Shown: in pieces, positions 4,610 to 6,880 of the stretch
Position numbering within the stretch: position 1 is the first letter of the stretch
Layout of the letters: each line of letters starts with the position of its first letter
Origin: Spirochaetaceae bacterium
Lineage (GTDB): Bacteria > Spirochaetota > Spirochaetia > DSM-27196 > SLST01
Reading direction: 5' to 3'
Assembly: GCA_007129695.1 (NCBI GenBank)
Contig: SKVA01000482.1
Location: 1-6,880 of the forward strand
Length of the DNA stretch: 6,880 nucleotides
The notes under the pieces: generated by a model
What the model saw: the letters and a program-made list of their open reading frames with translations, nothing else
Told to the model about the DNA's origin: nothing
The model's database searches: none
Position numbers and translations under genes: made by a program

Positions 4610-6880
4610 ATGGTAGAGCCAAACCGCTACACCCTCCTGCTGAAACCCGACCTGAAGAGCCTGACCTTTGCCGGCGACGTGCGGATCGACTTCGATCCGA
4701 CCGCCCCGCCCCCCGACGAGGTCCGCCTGGACGCGCTCGACCTCTCCGTGACGAGCGTCGAAGTCGTTTCGGACGGGGCGAGCTCGCCGGTCGGGTTCCG
4801 TCACGACGGCGACACGCTGGTGATCGACATCGGCTACGACGATCGGCCGTCGGGCGCGTTCTCGCTTCGGATCGTCTACACCGGTGAGATCAACGACAAG
4901 ATGGCCGGCTTCTACCGCAGCCGCTACACGGTGAACGGAGAGGAGCGCTTCCTCGCGATCACGCAGTTCGAGGAGCACGACGCGCGCCGCGCGTTCCCGT
5001 GCGTCGACCACCCCGCGGCGAAGGCGGTCTTCGACGTATCGATTCTGACGCAGAACGGTGACCTGGCGATCGCGAACACGCCCGCGATTTCGGTGGAGGA
5101 GCGCGCCGACGGCACGCTCTACCGGTTCGAGCCGACCCCGCCGATGTCGACCTACCTGGTCTTCTTCGGCGTCGGTCCGTTCGACACGCGTAGCGACGAC
5201 AGCTGGCGCGTCCCGATCCGCGTCGCGGTCTCTCCCGGAAAGGGAGAGTTCGCGAGCGAGTCGTTGGAGTACGCGCGCAAGTCGCTCTCGTTCCTGGAAG
5301 AGTACACCGGAATCCCCTACCCGCTCGGCAAAATGGACCTGATCGGCGTGACCGACTTTTCGTTCGGCGCGATGGAGAACTTCGGCGCGATCTCGTACCG
5401 CGAGAACTACGTGCTCACGTACCCCGACGATACCGGCAAGCGCGAGACCGAGCGGATGATGGGGATCACCGCGCACGAGGTCGCGCACATGTGGTTCGGC
5501 GACCTGGTGTCACCGGCCGAGTGGAAGTACGTCTGGCTCAACGAGGCGTACGCGACGCTCTTCGGCAACGTCACCTCCGACCACTGGTACCCCGAGTGGC
5601 GGCTCATGGACTCGATGCTCCTTGCGACGTCGGGAGTCGCGATGGAACGCGACTCGTACGCGCGAACAATCCCGATCGAGTTCACCGACGGCACCGAGGT
5701 CGAGATCGACGCGTCGACCGCGCCGATCATCTACCAGAAGGGCGCCGCGGTGCTCGCGATGGTGCAGGCGTACCTGGGTACCGACGCGTTCCGCGCCGCG
5801 ACGCGTGCGTTCCTCTCCGCGTACTCGTTCGATTCGGCGAACACCGAGCAATTCATCTCGGCGTTCGCGCGCGGTGCTGGCGCGTCGGCCGAAGACGTTG
5901 GCGCGATGCTCCGCGGCTGGATCAGACGGCCGGGACTACCGGTCGTCACCGTCGCGCGCGACGGCGACACGGTCCGCCTGACACAACGACGATTCGCGTA
6001 TGCCGGCGGTGAGACCGCGTCACCCGGGGCGGACACCGACGACGCATGGCCGATCCCGATCACCGCGCTACTGTCGACCGACGCGGTCGAGCCGGCCGGG
6101 CGTCGCGTGATGCTGGCAGATAGTGAAGGCTCGTTCGACGCGCCTGGGGCCGAGTGGATCAAGGTGAACGCGGCGCAGTCGGGGTACTACCGCGTCTTCT
6201 ACCAGGATCCGGCCGACTGGGAGCGACTCGGCGCGGCGGCGGCCGCGAAGCAGTTGCCCGCGCGCGATCGTTTTGGACTCGTGAGCGACCTGGACGCGTT
6301 CGTCCGGGCGGGGATGGTCGACCTGGACCGGTACCTGGAGTACGTCGATCGCTACCTGCGCGGTGAGGACGACTTCCTCGTGCTCGTCGCGGTCGCGACC
6401 GCGCTGTCACGCTACGACGATCTGTTCGGCGGCTCCGACGGCGCGTCGACCGTCGCGTCGCGCGTACGCGAGGTAGGCTTGGCGGTCCTGGGGCCACACG
6501 CGAAGGAACTCCTGGCCGACCCGTACCCTGGTCAGGCGTACGAGGCGGCGCTCCTCCGCGACGCCGCGATAGGCGCGCTCGCGCAGTTCGGCGACCCGGC
6601 CGTCTCTGAGGCGTCGGTCGAGCGCGCGAGGCGGATCATGCGCGGAGAGCGGGTCCACCCCGACCTCTTCGCGTCGACGCTCGGGTGCGCGCTCGCCGCC
6701 GACCCGTCGATCGCGTCGTGGGCCAAAGAGCGCCTTGAGTCGCCCGACGTCACCGAGACGCGAACGGTGCAGCTGTTGACCGCTTTGGGCTCGGTCCGCG
6801 ACCCGCAGACGATGCGCGAGCTCCTCGAGTACATGATGACGAGCGTTCCGTACCGCAACCGGCTCCACTTTCTGCGCAAG
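4610..6880 (+). CDS. M1 family zinc aminopeptidase (puromycin-sensitive/ERAP-like architecture), 3' end outside window
   Basis: The first 757 residues of a metallopeptidase that removes N-terminal amino acids from peptides are visible; family members are usually about 830-880 long. The N-terminal beta domain spans about 1-185 and contains QFE (119-121), the substrate-anchoring segment. The catalytic domain has the exopeptidase motif GAMEN at 253-257 and the zinc site HEVAH at 289-293. Glu312 follows after exactly 18 residues, inside WLNEAYA. GAMEN and HEXXH are 36 residues apart, as in E. coli PepN. Tyr375 in YQKGA is the likely transition-state Tyr. A beta-sandwich leads to a helical ERAP1_C-like domain that starts near WIKVNAAQSGYYRV (from Trp516) and is cut by the window end. 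That C-terminal type sets it apart from E. coli PepN. The usual DEP after FPC is DHP here (133-135), and EGFA is EAYA. There is no signal peptide, so it should be cytoplasmic. The gene is transcribed divergently from the lipoprotein-asparaginase pair. Confidence 0.95.
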   Translation, partial: MVEPNRYTLLLKPDLKSLTFAGDVRIDFDPTAPPPDEVRLDALDLSVTSVEVVSDGASSPVGFRHDGDTLVIDIGYDDRPSGAFSLRIVYTGEINDKMAGFYRSRYTVNGEERFLAITQFEEHDARRAFPCVDHPAAKAVFDVSILTQNGDLAIANTPAISVEERADGTLYRFEPTPPMSTYLVFFGVGPFDTRSDDSWRVPIRVAVSPGKGEFASESLEYARKSLSFLEEYTGIPYPLGKMDLIGVTDFSFGAMENFGAISYRENYVLTYPDDTGKRETERMMGITAHEVAHMWFGDLVSPAEWKYVWLNEAYATLFGNVTSDHWYPEWRLMDSMLLATSGVAMERDSYARTIPIEFTDGTEVEIDASTAPIIYQKGAAVLAMVQAYLGTDAFRAATRAFLSAYSFDSANTEQFISAFARGAGASAEDVGAMLRGWIRRPGLPVVTVARDGDTVRLTQRRFAYAGGETASPGADTDDAWPIPITALLSTDAVEPAGRRVMLADSEGSFDAPGAEWIKVNAAQSGYYRVFYQDPADWERLGAAAAAKQLPARDRFGLVSDLDAFVRAGMVDLDRYLEYVDRYLRGEDDFLVLVAVATALSRYDDLFGGSDGASTVASRVREVGLAVLGPHAKELLADPYPGQAYEAALLRDAAIGALAQFGDPAVSEASVERARRIMRGERVHPDLFASTLGCALAADPSIASWAKERLESPDVTETRTVQLLTALGSVRDPQTMRELLEYMMTSVPYRNRLHFLRK

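Noticed and set aside
4433..5488. Long minus-strand open frame (351 codons) opposite the aminopeptidase gene
   Set aside because: Composition is skewed to Arg, Val and Asp as expected for the complement of GC-rich codons. The plus strand carries the GAMEN and HEXXH motifs in frame.
1..6880. Mobile element, CRISPR array, tRNA, rRNA or toxin-antitoxin pair
   Set aside because: No transposase, regular spaced repeats, conserved tRNA arms or small paired genes were seen by eye on either strand.

Overview
The window comes from a GC-rich, gene-dense bacterial chromosome. Codons end mostly in G or C, and GATC and CGATCG words are common. One gene has a lipoprotein signal peptide of the kind used by diderm bacteria. 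The lineage cannot be fixed from the sequence. A free-living Gram-negative or spirochaete-like organism is only a guess, based on the mix of a HisKA_2-type kinase, a short lipoprotein and an FGGY kinase. I see no rRNA, tRNA, CRISPR array, transposase or phage gene, and no gap longer than about 100 bases.

Left part, plus strand: the 3' end of a glycerol-kinase-type FGGY carbohydrate kinase (1-558) is followed after 42 bases by a complete FAD-dependent oxidoreductase of the phytoene desaturase / carotenoid isomerase superfamily (601-2238). The 3' end of the oxidoreductase gene overlaps the next, convergent gene by 74 bases.

Middle part, minus strand, read right to left: a small lipoprotein of unknown family (4515-4027), an N4-(beta-N-acetylglucosaminyl)-L-asparaginase (glycosylasparaginase, 4026-3154), and after an 86-base gap a membrane-bound HisKA_2 histidine kinase (3067-2165). 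The lipoprotein and asparaginase genes lie in the same reading frame with a single TAG codon between them and no spacer. They are almost certainly co-translated, and in principle could give a fused, lipid-anchored product by read-through.

Right part, plus strand: a divergent 94-base region with a good sigma-70-type promoter and a strong ribosome binding site on each side leads into a large M1 zinc aminopeptidase (4610 to the window end, truncated). Its nearest architecture is the puromycin-sensitive/ERAP-like group.

Taken together, the divergent asparaginase and aminopeptidase suggest use of peptides or glycopeptides: the first would cut the GlcNAc-Asn bond and the second would trim N-terminal residues. 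This link is inferred from position only. The kinase and the oxidoreductase look like a separate transcription unit. The most unusual item is the lipoprotein-TAG-asparaginase junction. I found no clear new multi-gene defence or mobile system here.
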